The notes: generated by a model not told the origin, from the letters alone. DNA of 23,418 bases from Pseudomonas sp. (GCA_029239415.1 JAQZAY010000019.1:1-23418); one strand, 5' to 3'; positions 1 through 10,953 are shown, numbered from the stretch's first letter. Made by a program: numbers and translations.

Positions 1-53
1 CATCTGCCCGCGTGTGGGGCCGCACGCCTCTCGATGGTCTGAAAAAGATGCTG

Positions 54-59
54 GATAAT
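54..59 (+). promoter_or_regulatory. Possible -10 element upstream of amgK
   Basis: GATAAT resembles the sigma70 -10 hexamer (five of six bases) and lies 45 bases before the amgK start. At a 17-bp spacing the -35 position reads TCGATG, which is a poor match, so this is weak. Nothing else in the first 104 bases can be assigned. The window may begin close to the start of a divergent minus-strand gene, because a CAT triplet occupies bases 1-3. Confidence 0.25.
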
Positions 60-75
60 AAAGCATGACCCGCTT

Positions 76-91
76 GACGGCTAGGGCCGTC
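76..91 (+). repeat. Hairpin in the amgK 5' leader
   Basis: GACGGC-TAGG-GCCGTC is a perfect 6-bp stem with a 4-base loop. It ends directly beside the amgK ribosome-binding site (GGAG at 92-95). No T-run follows, so it is not a terminator. It could affect initiation or mRNA stability; that role is an inference. Confidence 0.5.
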
Positions 92-104
92 GGAGACCCT
101 TGTA

Positions 105-1798
<1,694 letters not shown>

Positions 1799-1799
1799 C

Positions 1800-2564
1800 A
1801 TGTGGTGGCCGGGCACACTGATCGGTGTCGGGGCAGGCTTTGCCGTGGCCAGCATCCCCGGGGCATTGCTCGGTGCGCTGCTGGGCCAGGCGATGGACCG
1901 CCGACTGCGCCTGCAAGGCTGGGAGGACATGCGTGAGCTGCTCGGTGGCCGGCCTGTCCTGGGTGACGACGAGGTACTGTTCGTCATGCTCGGGCAGCTT
2001 GCCAAGAGTGATGGGCGAGTGCTCGACGGCCATATCCAGCAGGCGCGCCAGGAGATGAAGCAGCTGGGCATGAACGCGCCGGCGCGGCTGCGGGCGATCG
2101 CTGCGTTCAATCGAGGCAAGTCGGGCAAGGCGCGCCTGGGATACTACCTTCGCCGCCTCAGGCAGCAGCCCCATGCGGCCGAGGGTACCTTGCGCGCCTG
2201 CTGGCGGATGGTCTGGGCGGACGGTAACGCCGGGCAGCACGAGCGCGAACTGCTGCTGGGCTGGGGGCAGGAACTGGGGCTGAGCCGGCCACAGGTCCAG
2301 GCCCTGGCCATTGACTACGAGCCCCGCAAGGCACCACAGGCGAGCGCCGCGCTGACCTATGCGGCCGCCCTGCGCCTGCTCGGCGTCGAGGTCGATACCG
2401 AGGCCGGACGGGTCAAGCAGGCGTACCGGCGGCTGGTCAGCCGGCACCACCCCGACAAGCTGGCGGGCAGCGGTGCCAGCGAGGCGCGGGTACGCGAGGC
2501 CACCGAGCGCACGCGCGAACTGCACCTGGCCTACGCACTGGTGCGCAAGCGCCGCGGGTTCTGA
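1800..2564 (+). CDS. DjlA-like membrane-anchored J-domain protein (TerB + DnaJ)
   Basis: The product has 254 residues. A hydrophobic glycine-rich N-terminal segment (about residues 3-29) resembles the single transmembrane anchor of DjlA. A TerB-like helical domain follows (about 50-175). A C-terminal J domain (about 190-254) carries the HPD tripeptide at 217-219, needed to stimulate the DnaK ATPase. The start at 1800 was chosen because it follows the murU stop by one base and puts the hydrophobic segment at the N-terminus; an upstream in-frame ATG at 1740 would overlap murU by about 60 bases. The ribosome site is weak, consistent with coupling to murU. The protein is probably a membrane-facing co-chaperone. 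Its link to MurNAc recycling is positional only. Confidence 0.82.
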   Translation: MWWPGTLIGVGAGFAVASIPGALLGALLGQAMDRRLRLQGWEDMRELLGGRPVLGDDEVLFVMLGQLAKSDGRVLDGHIQQARQEMKQLGMNAPARLRAIAAFNRGKSGKARLGYYLRRLRQQPHAAEGTLRACWRMVWADGNAGQHERELLLGWGQELGLSRPQVQALAIDYEPRKAPQASAALTYAAALRLLGVEVDTEAGRVKQAYRRLVSRHHPDKLAGSGASEARVREATERTRELHLAYALVRKRRGF

Positions 2565-2603
2565 GCGCATCGCCTCGCTCTCGCGCAAAGATGCGACGGC
2601 GGG

Positions 2604-3602
2604 TCAATGCCCGCCTGGGCTCAGCCATCCTCGTACCCGGCGGAACAGCTGCTCCTGGTCGGCCGCGGGGTTGCCCGGCATGGCAATCAGCAGCATCTGC
2701 CGGTACTGGCTGTCTTTCTGCCGCTTGCTGGCCTGCAGGCGCAGTTCGGCGGCGTGGCGGTCGCGGATGCGGGTGGCGTAGTAGATGTCGGCGATGGGCA
2801 GCTTGAGGGTCGGGGCCAGGCTTTCGAGATCATGCTCGACCCGCGCCGGAGTCTGCGCCGACACCATCACCAGCTTCTGCACCTGGGGCGGCTGGCGTTC
2901 GCTGACATAGCGCGCCGCCCAATAGGCGCCGCTGCCATGGCCCAGCAAGACGATGCTGCGCGCGTTGTGCTGCTGGGCGTACTCCACGGCCGCATCCAGG
3001 CGGGCAAAGATGCGCTCGGCGTCGGCCGGGTCCTGGTTGTCGCTGGCCTCAACGGCATCGGTGGCCTGCGCGGTGTCGGGCTCGGCGGCAGTCGCCTGGG
3101 CGACGTTGGCGTTGGCGTCGGCAGGGGTGTCCTTGGCAGGCGCGCTCTGGCCTTCGCCCTTGGCGGGCGTGGCCGGGGGACTGGCCTCGACCCTTGCCTG
3201 CGGGCTGTCGGCCAGCAGGTCGGGCAGGCTGACGCTCAGGCTGTGCCAGCCAACGTCCGGGAACTTGCGCCGCAATGGCCCGACTGCCTTGGGCCAGTCG
3301 GCGGTTTCGCCAGCGCCAGGCACGATGATCACCGCACCCTTGGGGTCGCTGTCGTTGGCCGGCTTCCACAAGGCCAGGAATTCTTCGCTGCCAGCCTGCA
3401 AGGTCTGCTGTTCGACCTTGGGCACCTGGCGCTCAAGTGCCTGAGCGTCCTCCTGGCTACGCTCGGCCAGGGGCAGGCGAGGCGAGGGGGCTGGCGTCGT
3501 CGCGGGCGGCGCTTCGGCCTCGGGCTCGGCGGCCATGGCGGTGACAGGTAATATCGAAGCCAGGCAGAACGCTGCCAGCGTCGTGCGATAGAGTAGGAAC
3601 AT
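2604..3602 (-). CDS. Secreted DUF3530 family alpha/beta-hydrolase-like protein
   Basis: This 332-residue protein has a clear Sec signal peptide (hydrophobic residues 8-22, probable cleavage after A-M-A24), so it should be periplasmic. Sequence character and neighbourhood fit the DUF3530 family of Pseudomonas. The core resembles an alpha/beta hydrolase: a P-G-A-G-E motif near 95-99 and a nucleophile-elbow G-H-G-S224-G. A long Ala/Pro/Asp/Thr-rich low-complexity insert (about 135-193) sits inside the fold. I assign no substrate. The ATG at 3602 was chosen because the reading frame continues far upstream without a better signal peptide; the much longer frame on this strand is an antisense shadow over agtS. 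It converges with the djlA-like gene and diverges from agtS. Confidence 0.8.
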   Translation of the reverse strand: MFLLYRTTLAAFCLASILPVTAMAAEPEAEAPPATTPAPSPRLPLAERSQEDAQALERQVPKVEQQTLQAGSEEFLALWKPANDSDPKGAVIIVPGAGETADWPKAVGPLRRKFPDVGWHSLSVSLPDLLADSPQARVEASPPATPAKGEGQSAPAKDTPADANANVAQATAAEPDTAQATDAVEASDNQDPADAERIFARLDAAVEYAQQHNARSIVLLGHGSGAYWAARYVSERQPPQVQKLVMVSAQTPARVEHDLESLAPTLKLPIADIYYATRIRDRHAAELRLQASKRQKDSQYRQMLLIAMPGNPAADQEQLFRRVRGWLSPGGH

Positions 3603-3692
3603 GGATCGACCCAAGCCAGAATAATACTGGCAGCCTAATGGTATTTGTCCGCGACGGCCACGCATGGCCACCCTTGCCAGACGAGAGTGCAG
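3603..3692. promoter_or_regulatory. Divergent promoter region between DUF3530 gene and agtS
   Basis: This is a 90-bp relatively AT-rich gap. GCCAG-AATAATA-CTGGC (3615-3631) is a 5-bp inverted repeat. On the minus strand its centre reads TATTAT, a plausible -10 for the DUF3530 gene, but no convincing -35 is present. For agtS I see only its ribosome site (GAGAG, 3683-3687). Confidence 0.3.
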
Positions 3693-5657
3693 ATGAAGCG
3701 AGTGTGTCGCCTGTGGATTATCGGCTGGTTGTGCCTGCCCTTGATGGTCTGGGCCGCCCCGCCGGCGTCGGTGGCCCTGGCGCCCGACCAGCAGCAGTGG
3801 CTCGATGCGCACCGCAGCCTGCGGGTCGGGCTGGTGCTGCAGGCGCCCTATGCTCAGTTCGACCATCGCCTGCAGCAACTGTATGGGGTCAATGTCGAGC
3901 TGATGAACTGGCTGGCCCAAGGCCTGGGCCTGGACCTTACCTGGCGCAACTTCGCCGACCAGGCGGCCCTCGAGCATGCCTTGCAGGCAGGCGAGGTGGA
4001 CTTGGCGCCGGGCCTGACCCAGACCCCCGACGGCCTGCGCCTGTGGCTGTTCAGCGACCCCTACATGCGCGTGCCGCAATTGCTGGTCGGTCCGCGCAAT
4101 GGCGCTATGGCGATAGACCTCGAGACGCTCGCCGACCACCCGCGCGTGGCCGTGCGTATGCCCAGCGCCCTGGCCGACTACCTCAAGGCCAACTTCCCAG
4201 GCCTGGTCCTGCAAGGGGTGACCGAAGATCGCCAGGCCCTGCAGCAGGTGCTCAGCGAACAGGCAAGTCTTGCCGTGGTGGACGAGGCGCAGCTCAGCCA
4301 CCTTTCCCGGGAAGACGAGTTCAGCGACCTGGCGGTGGTGGGCGACATCGGCCTGCCTCAATTGCTGCGCATCGGCTCGCGGCGCGACTGGCCACTGCTC
4401 GCTGGCATCCTCGAGCGCGGCCTGCAGGCCATCCCGGCCAAGGACCTGGAGCAGTTGCACCAGCGCTGGCTGCAACCCAAGTACCCTCGGCTGAGCGACT
4501 CCACCGGCTTCTGGAGGAACCTGGCCATCCTGCTGGCGCTGGCGCTGCTGGGTGCCCTCGCCACGCTCGCCTGGCAGCGCCGCCAGCAGCGCTGGCTTGA
4601 ACGCGGCCTGCTGGCGGCGCGCGAGGCGCTCAACGAGCGCCAGCTGCGTGAAGAGTCCCTGCGCCTGAGCCAGTTCTCCATCGACCAGAGCACCGTCGGC
4701 ATTCTCTGGGTCAACTGGGACAGCCATGTGCGCTACGCCAACCACGCCGCGGAACGCATGCTCGGCTATCCTCAGGGGAGCCTGCTTGACCGGCCGCTGA
4801 TCGATTTCGAACCCGACCTGCACATGGACCGCTGGCTCGAGCTGTGGAACCGCGCAAGAGCTGCCAGCGGCGAAGCGGAACACTTCGAGACCCACTGCCT
4901 GCGCGCCGACGGCAGCCTGCTGCCGGTGGACCTGTCCCTGAGCTTCCTGCGATTTCGCGATGCCGAGTACCTGGTCGTGTTTCTCACCGATGTCACCGAG
5001 AGGCGCCGGGCGCTGGCGGCGCAGCGCGAACTGTCGGCGCACCTGGAGAGCGTGCGCGAGGAGGAAAAGGCGCGCATCGCTCGCGAAGTGCACGACGAAC
5101 TGGGGCAGATGCTTACCGTGCTCAAGCTCGAAGTGTCGATGTGCGAACTGGCCTGCGCCGAACTCGACCCCGGCCTGGACGAGCGCCTGGCCAGCATGAA
5201 GCGTTTGATCGCCCAGTTGTTCCAGCAGGTGCGCGATGTGGCGAGTGCCTTGCGACCGCCCATCCTCGACGCGGGCATCGCCTCGGCGATCGAGTGGCAG
5301 GCGCGGCGCTTCGAGGCGCGAACTCAGATTCCCTGCCTGGTGCGGGTACCGGATAGCCTGCCTGCGCTGAGCGATGCCAAGGCCACAGGGCTGTTCCGCA
5401 TCCTCCAGGAAGCACTGACCAACGTCATGCGCCATGCCCAGGCGCATACCGTGCAGATCGAGCTGGTGCAGCTGGGGCAGTGCCTGCAGCTGACGGTGAT
5501 CGATGACGGCCTGGGCTTCGACATGCAACAGACGCGGCCGACGACGTTCGGCCTGGTGGGCCTGCGCGAGCGGGTCCTGATGCTGGGTGGCAGCCTGGCC
5601 CTGGACAGCGAGCCAGGGGAAGGCACCAGCCTCGGCGTGGTGATCCCGCTGGATTGA
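3693..5657 (+). CDS. agtS: Sensor histidine kinase AgtS (periplasmic SBP_bac_3 sensor, PAS, HisKA_3)
   Basis: This 654-residue inner-membrane kinase starts with a signal peptide (about 1-21). A bacterial extracellular solute-binding domain of family 3 follows (about 30-265), then one transmembrane helix (277-294), a PAS domain (about 320-440), a HisKA_3 dimerisation domain with phospho-acceptor H467 in R-E-V-H-D-E-L-G-Q, and a C-terminal HATPase domain whose N box reads L-Q-E-A-L-T-N-V-M-R-H-A. HisKA_3 kinases pair with NarL/LuxR regulators, and one lies 14 bases downstream. In P. aeruginosa the equivalent agtSR pair controls agtABCD in response to 4-aminobutyrate and 5-aminovalerate (recalled from literature), so the sensor domain probably binds such omega-amino acids. 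The ATG at 3693 was chosen over one at 3645 because it opens the signal peptide and has a GAGAG site. Confidence 0.8.
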   Translation: MKRVCRLWIIGWLCLPLMVWAAPPASVALAPDQQQWLDAHRSLRVGLVLQAPYAQFDHRLQQLYGVNVELMNWLAQGLGLDLTWRNFADQAALEHALQAGEVDLAPGLTQTPDGLRLWLFSDPYMRVPQLLVGPRNGAMAIDLETLADHPRVAVRMPSALADYLKANFPGLVLQGVTEDRQALQQVLSEQASLAVVDEAQLSHLSREDEFSDLAVVGDIGLPQLLRIGSRRDWPLLAGILERGLQAIPAKDLEQLHQRWLQPKYPRLSDSTGFWRNLAILLALALLGALATLAWQRRQQRWLERGLLAAREALNERQLREESLRLSQFSIDQSTVGILWVNWDSHVRYANHAAERMLGYPQGSLLDRPLIDFEPDLHMDRWLELWNRARAASGEAEHFETHCLRADGSLLPVDLSLSFLRFRDAEYLVVFLTDVTERRRALAAQRELSAHLESVREEEKARIAREVHDELGQMLTVLKLEVSMCELACAELDPGLDERLASMKRLIAQLFQQVRDVASALRPPILDAGIASAIEWQARRFEARTQIPCLVRVPDSLPALSDAKATGLFRILQEALTNVMRHAQAHTVQIELVQLGQCLQLTVIDDGLGFDMQQTRPTTFGLVGLRERVLMLGGSLALDSEPGEGTSLGVVIPLD

Positions 5658-5671
5658 TCAGGAGTAAATAC

Positions 5672-6301
5672 GTGATTCGAGTGCTGGTGGCCGAAGACCA
5701 TACGATTGTCCGCGAAGGCATCAAGCAATTGATCGGCCTGGCCAAGGACATGCAGGTAGTGGGAGAGGCGGGCAATGGCGAACAGTTGCTGGAGAACCTG
5801 CGCCACATTCGCTGCGAGGTGGTCCTGCTGGACATCTCCATGCCGGGGGTGAGCGGCCTGGAGGCGATTCCCCGGATTCGCGCGCTGACCCATGCGCCAG
5901 CGATCCTGGTGCTGTCGATGCACGACGAGGCGCAGATGGCCGCGCGCGCCCTGAAGATCGGCGCCGCTGGCTACGCCACCAAGGACAGTGACCCGGCGCT
6001 GTTGCTGACAGCCATCCGCCGGGTGGCCGGTGGCGGTCGCTACATCGACCCGGCACTGGCCGACCGCATGGTCTTCGAGGTGGGCCTGACCGAGACCCGG
6101 CCGCTGCATTCGCTGCTGTCGCAGCGCGAGTTCTCGGTGTTCGAGCGCCTCGCCCAGGGCGCCAACGTCAACGACATCGCCCAGCAGCTGTCGCTGAGCA
6201 GCAAGACCATCAGCACCCACAAGGCGCGCTTGATGCAGAAGCTCAAGGTCAACTCGCTGGCGGAGCTGGTGAGGTATGCGATGGAGCACAAGCTAGTGTG
6301 A
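5672..6301 (+). CDS. agtR: NarL/LuxR-family response regulator AgtR
   Basis: This 209-residue regulator has an N-terminal receiver domain (about 1-120) with acidic pocket E9-D10, phospho-acceptor D54 in L-L-D-I-S-M-P-G and the conserved K of Y-A-T-K-D. A C-terminal LuxR helix-turn-helix (about 145-205; L-S-Q-R-E-F through I-S-T-H-K-A-R-L) follows. A GTG start at 5672 is preferred because AGGAG lies seven bases upstream (5660-5664); an in-frame TTG at 5654 has no such site. It follows agtS by 14 bases and is surely its cognate regulator. The gene downstream is the agtABCD importer, the probable target. A perfect dyad at 6384-6403 is a candidate binding site. Confidence 0.82.
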   Translation: MIRVLVAEDHTIVREGIKQLIGLAKDMQVVGEAGNGEQLLENLRHIRCEVVLLDISMPGVSGLEAIPRIRALTHAPAILVLSMHDEAQMAARALKIGAAGYATKDSDPALLLTAIRRVAGGGRYIDPALADRMVFEVGLTETRPLHSLLSQREFSVFERLAQGANVNDIAQQLSLSSKTISTHKARLMQKLKVNSLAELVRYAMEHKLV

Positions 6302-6488
6302 GTGTCCTGTAAGCGACACACCGCACGGTCGTTGCCTGCGCAGGGCCGTCGGCGCTTGCTGCACATGCCTGGAAACGTCATGCCTGTAGGGCAATCCCTA
6401 CAGCATTCTCTCAGCCCCCCCGATTTCCGGCCCCCGGCCCTCTGACTACGCTTGCCCCACGGCTGTCATCCAACAAGAAGGTACGGGT
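6302..6488 (+). promoter_or_regulatory. agtABCD upstream region
   Basis: This 187-bp non-coding gap holds the dyad described separately, a C-rich stretch (6413-6440), a poor -10-like TACGCT (6447-6452) and the agtA ribosome site GAAGG (6477-6481). I found no sigma54 GG-N10-GC element that I would trust. The absence of a strong -35/-10 pair fits an activator-dependent promoter. Confidence 0.4.
6384..6403. promoter_or_regulatory. Perfect 8-bp dyad, candidate AgtR operator for agtABCD
   Basis: CTGTAGGG-CAAT-CCCTACAG is an exact inverted repeat of two 8-base arms around CAAT, in the 187-bp gap between agtR and agtA. NarL-type regulators commonly bind short dyads of this size. Its centre is about 95 bases before the agtA start. 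If the weak TACGCT at 6447-6452 is the -10, the centre falls near -65, a typical activator position. No T-run follows on either strand. Assignment to AgtR is inference from position and symmetry. Confidence 0.5.
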
Positions 6489-7613
<1,125 letters not shown>

Positions 7614-7652
7614 TCGACAGCTTCACCAACCCTTACTGTGGAGAGAACAATA

Positions 7653-8687
7653 ATGCGCAAGCAGTTGAAACTGACCGCCCTGGCTCTGGGCCTGGTCGCC
7701 GCGGGCCAAGCCCTGGCCGCCGACCTCACGGTGATTTCCTTCGGCGGCGCCAACAAGGCCGCCCAGGTCAAGGCGTTCTACGAGCCGTGGGAGAAGGCCG
7801 GCAAGGGCAAGATCGTCGCGGGCGAATACAACGGTGAAATGGCCAAGGTCAAGGCCATGGTCGATACCAGGAGCGTGTCGTGGAACCTGGTCGAGGTGGA
7901 ATCGCCGGAGCTGGCCCGTGGCTGTGACGAAGGCATGTTCGAGGAGCTCGACCCGGCGCTGTTCGGCAATGAGGCCGACTACGTGCCAGGCGCCATCCAG
8001 CCGTGCGGGGTAGGCTTCTTCGTCTGGTCCACGGTACTGGCCTACAACGCCGACAAGCTCAAGTCCGCTCCCGCCAGCTGGGCCGATTTCTGGGACACCA
8101 AACAGTTCCCGGGCAAGCGTGGCCTGCGCAAGGGCGCCAAGTACACCCTGGAATTCGCCCTGATGGCCGACGGCGTGGCACCCAAGGAAGTCTACAAGGT
8201 GCTGGGCACCAAGGAAGGCCAGGACCGTGCCTTCAAGAAGCTCGACGAACTCAAGCCGAGCATCCAGTGGTGGGAGGCTGGCGCACAGCCGCCGCAGTAC
8301 CTGGCCTCGGGCGACGTGGTCATGAGCTCGGCCTACAACGGTCGCATCGCCGCGGTGCAGAAGGAGAGCAACCTCAAGGTGGTGTGGAACGGCGGCATCT
8401 ACGACTTCGATGCCTGGGCCATTCCCAAGGGCGCCAAGAATGCCGAGCAGGCCAAGCAGTTCATCGCCTATAGCGTGCAGCCCGAACAACAGAAGATCTA
8501 CTCGCAGAACATCGCCTACGGCCCGGCCAACACCAAGGCCGTCAGCCTGCTGTCGGACGATGTGAAAAAGGACATGCCGACCACGCCTGAAAACATCGCC
8601 AACCAGGTGCAGATCGACGTGGCCTTCTGGGCCGACAACAGCGAGCAGCTGGAGCAACGCTTCAACGCCTGGGCAGCCCGCAAGTAA
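7653..8687 (+). CDS. agtB: Periplasmic substrate-binding protein AgtB (PotD/PotF-like)
   Basis: This 344-residue soluble binding protein has a classic signal peptide (M-R-K-Q-L-K then a hydrophobic core, probable cleavage after A-L-A-A near 24-25), followed by a mature type-2 periplasmic binding fold of the polyamine/opine class. It delivers ligand to AgtC/AgtD. The ATG at 7653 has a strong GGAGAG site (7640-7645); an in-frame GTG 15 bases upstream overlaps that site and was rejected. The ligand is inferred to be 4-aminobutyrate, 5-aminovalerate or a related amine from homology to agtB. A hairpin in the 65-bp gap after this gene could give it higher transcript levels than the permeases. Confidence 0.85.
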   Translation: MRKQLKLTALALGLVAAGQALAADLTVISFGGANKAAQVKAFYEPWEKAGKGKIVAGEYNGEMAKVKAMVDTRSVSWNLVEVESPELARGCDEGMFEELDPALFGNEADYVPGAIQPCGVGFFVWSTVLAYNADKLKSAPASWADFWDTKQFPGKRGLRKGAKYTLEFALMADGVAPKEVYKVLGTKEGQDRAFKKLDELKPSIQWWEAGAQPPQYLASGDVVMSSAYNGRIAAVQKESNLKVVWNGGIYDFDAWAIPKGAKNAEQAKQFIAYSVQPEQQKIYSQNIAYGPANTKAVSLLSDDVKKDMPTTPENIANQVQIDVAFWADNSEQLEQRFNAWAARK

Positions 8688-8698
8688 GCCGCACCTGT

Positions 8699-8725
8699 GG
8701 GGCGTGCGCACTGGAGCGGCGCCCC
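8699..8725 (+). repeat. Intercistronic hairpin between agtB and agtC
   Basis: GGGGCG (8699-8704) and CGCCCC (8720-8725) are perfect complementary arms around a 15-base loop in the gap between binding protein and permease genes. No T-run follows, so read-through is expected. Hairpins at this place in ABC operons often protect the 3' end of the binding-protein message; that role is inferred here. Confidence 0.45.
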
Positions 8726-8752
8726 CTGTCTCCCCGATTCCCGGAGTTCGCT

Positions 8753-10000
8753 ATGGCCATCGCAGTGCCCCTCAACGAAGGCGCCGGTCCAACCCTCAAG
8801 CAGCGCCTGGCGCGTGCCGAGCGGGTCAACCGCTGGAAGGCGCAGGCATTGATCGCGCCGCTGGCGCTGTTCCTGTTGCTGGTGTTCCTGGTCCCGATCG
8901 CCGCGCTGCTGTACAAGAGCGTCGGCAACCCCGAGGTGGTGGCCGGGCTGCCGCGCACCGTCGAGGCGGTGACCCAGTGGGACGGCAAGGGCCTGCCTGG
9001 CGAGGAGGTCTACAAGGCTCTCGGCCAGGACCTGGCCGAGTCACGCAAGAACCAGACCCTGGGCGACTTGTCCAAGCGGCTGAACATGGAACTGGCGGGC
9101 TACCGCAGCCTGCTTTCCAAGACGGCTCGCGCCTTGCCGTTCAAGAGCGAGCCTGCCTCGTACAAGGAAGCGTTGCAGACCCTCGACGAGCGCTGGGGCG
9201 ATCCGGCCTACTGGCAGGCCATCCGCCGCAACACCAGCACCGTCACGCCCTATTACCTGCTGGCCTCGGTCGACCATCGCATCGATGACCTGGGCGAGCT
9301 GGCCAAGGCCACGCCCGACCAGGCCATCTACCTCGATATCTTTGCCCGCACCCTGTGGATGGGCGTGGTGATCACGGTGATCTGCCTGGTGCTGGCCTAT
9401 CCGTTGGCATACCTGCTGGCCAACCTGCCGACGCGCCAGAGCAACCTGCTGATGATCCTGGTACTGCTGCCGTTCTGGACCTCGATCCTGGTGCGGGTGG
9501 CGGCGTGGATCGTGTTACTGCAGTCGGGAGGGTTGATCAACAGCGCACTGATGGCCCTGGGCATCATCGATGCGCCGCTGGAACTGGTGTTCAACCGCAC
9601 CGGGGTGTACATCTCGATGGTCCACATCCTGCTGCCATTCATGATCCTGCCGCTGTACAGCGTGATGAAGGGTATCTCTCCCAGCTATATGCGCGCGGCC
9701 ATTTCCCTGGGGTGTCATCCGTTCGCCAGCTTCTGGCGGGTGTATTTCCCACAAACCTATGCCGGTGTCGGCGCAGGCTGCCTGCTGGTGTTCATCCTGG
9801 CCATCGGCTACTACATCACCCCGGCGCTGCTCGGCAGTCCGAACGACCAGATGGTCAGCTACTTCGTCGCCTTCTATACCAACACCAGCATCAACTGGGG
9901 CATGGCCACCGCGCTGGGCGGGCTACTGTTGCTGGCGACCGTGCTGCTGTACCTGATCTATAGCTGGCTGGTCGGCGCCAGCCGCCTGCGCCTGAGCTGA
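8753..10000 (+). CDS. agtC: ABC importer permease AgtC
   Basis: This 415-residue inner-membrane permease of the BPD_transp_1 family has a first transmembrane helix at about 30-54. A long, mostly hydrophilic periplasmic segment (about 55-197) follows, as in PotB/PotH-like subunits of the opine/polyamine group with large first loops. A core of about five helices begins near residue 200. The cytoplasmic EAA loop that contacts the ATPase starts near A315-A-I-S-L-G320. CGGAG lies eight bases before the ATG. It forms a heteromeric channel with AgtD, ten bases downstream. Confidence 0.85.
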   Translation: MAIAVPLNEGAGPTLKQRLARAERVNRWKAQALIAPLALFLLLVFLVPIAALLYKSVGNPEVVAGLPRTVEAVTQWDGKGLPGEEVYKALGQDLAESRKNQTLGDLSKRLNMELAGYRSLLSKTARALPFKSEPASYKEALQTLDERWGDPAYWQAIRRNTSTVTPYYLLASVDHRIDDLGELAKATPDQAIYLDIFARTLWMGVVITVICLVLAYPLAYLLANLPTRQSNLLMILVLLPFWTSILVRVAAWIVLLQSGGLINSALMALGIIDAPLELVFNRTGVYISMVHILLPFMILPLYSVMKGISPSYMRAAISLGCHPFASFWRVYFPQTYAGVGAGCLLVFILAIGYYITPALLGSPNDQMVSYFVAFYTNTSINWGMATALGGLLLLATVLLYLIYSWLVGASRLRLS

Positions 10001-10010
10001 GGAGCCTGTC

Positions 10011-10838
10011 ATGACCAATCCGTACATGTCGCCCGTCGAGCGGGTGTGGTTCTACAGCCTGCGCATTCTCTGTGGCCTGGTGCTGCTGTTCCTGGTGCTG
10101 CCGGTGCTGGTGATCATCCCGTTGTCGTTCAACAGCGGCAGCTTCCTGGTGTACCCGCTGCAGGGCTTTTCGCTGCAGTGGTACCAGGACTTCTTCGCCT
10201 CGGCCGAGTGGATGCGCGCCCTGACCAACAGCATCATCGTCGCCCCGGCCGCCACCGCGCTGGCGATGGTGTTCGGCACGCTGGCCGCCATCGGCCTGAC
10301 CCGCGGCGATTTCCCGGGCAAGTCGCTGGTCATGGCGCTGGTCATCTCGCCGATGGTGGTGCCGGTGGTGATCATCGGCGTTGCCAGCTACCTGTTCTTC
10401 GCGCCGCTGGGCATGGGCAACAGCTTCGCCTCGTTGATCCTGGTGCATGCGGTGCTGGGCGTGCCGTTCGTGATCATCACCGTGTCGGCGACCCTGCAGG
10501 GCTTCAACCAGAACCTGGTGCGGGCCGCGGCGAGCCTCGGTGCTTCGCCGCTGACCAGCTTCCGCCGGGTGACCTTGCCATTGATCGCGCCCGGGGTGAT
10601 CTCGGGGGCGTTGTTCGCCTTTGCCACCTCGTTCGACGAGGTGGTGGTGACGCTGTTTCTCGCCGGGCCCGAGCAGGCGACCCTGCCGAGGCAGATGTTC
10701 AGCGGGATTCGCGAGAACCTCAGCCCGACGATTGCCGCCGCGGCGACGCTGTTGATCGCGTTTTCGGTGGTGTTGCTGTTGACGCTGGAGTGGCTGCGCG
10801 GGCGGAGCGAGAAGCTTAGAACGCAACAGCCTGCCTGA
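10011..10838 (+). CDS. agtD: ABC importer permease AgtD
   Basis: This 275-residue second permease (PotC/PotI-like, BPD_transp_1) has about six hydrophobic helices: the first at about 15-38, and the others spread from about 70 to 265. Its EAA motif R171-A-A-A-S-L-G177 matches the family. A GAGGAG site overlaps the agtC stop codon, so the two permeases are probably translated together. It closes the agtABCD operon and is followed by a long inverted repeat. Confidence 0.85.
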   Translation: MTNPYMSPVERVWFYSLRILCGLVLLFLVLPVLVIIPLSFNSGSFLVYPLQGFSLQWYQDFFASAEWMRALTNSIIVAPAATALAMVFGTLAAIGLTRGDFPGKSLVMALVISPMVVPVVIIGVASYLFFAPLGMGNSFASLILVHAVLGVPFVIITVSATLQGFNQNLVRAAASLGASPLTSFRRVTLPLIAPGVISGALFAFATSFDEVVVTLFLAGPEQATLPRQMFSGIRENLSPTIAAAATLLIAFSVVLLLTLEWLRGRSEKLRTQQPA

Positions 10839-10843
10839 TCGGC

Positions 10844-10905
10844 GTTGCCCTCTTCGCTGGCTTGTCGGAGCGCCGAACCGCAGCGAAGAGGCCAGCAGCG
10901 GCAAC
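10844..10905. repeat. Nested inverted repeat (REP-like) after agtD
   Basis: CCTCTTCGCTG (10849-10859) and CAGCGAAGAGG (10881-10891) are perfect 11-base arms around a 21-base centre. GTTGCC (10844-10849) and GGCAAC (10900-10905) form an outer pair of arms. The CCTCTTCGC...GCGAAGAGG core resembles Pseudomonas REP palindromes. It could stop or pause transcription between agtD and rpe, but there is no T-run. Confidence 0.6.
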
Positions 10906-10953
10906 ATGGAAACCCTGGTTGACTCCAGTCAGCGCCAATCCCCCTGCCTGGGT

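Noticed and set aside
2604..5528. 974-codon open frame on the minus strand
   Set aside because: Only the part from 3602 down is a real gene with a signal peptide. The rest is antisense to agtS, whose domains are unmistakable, and is a high-GC shadow frame.
6302..6488. Sigma54 promoter for agtABCD
   Set aside because: I searched for GG-N10-GC with the flanking consensus and found no convincing match.
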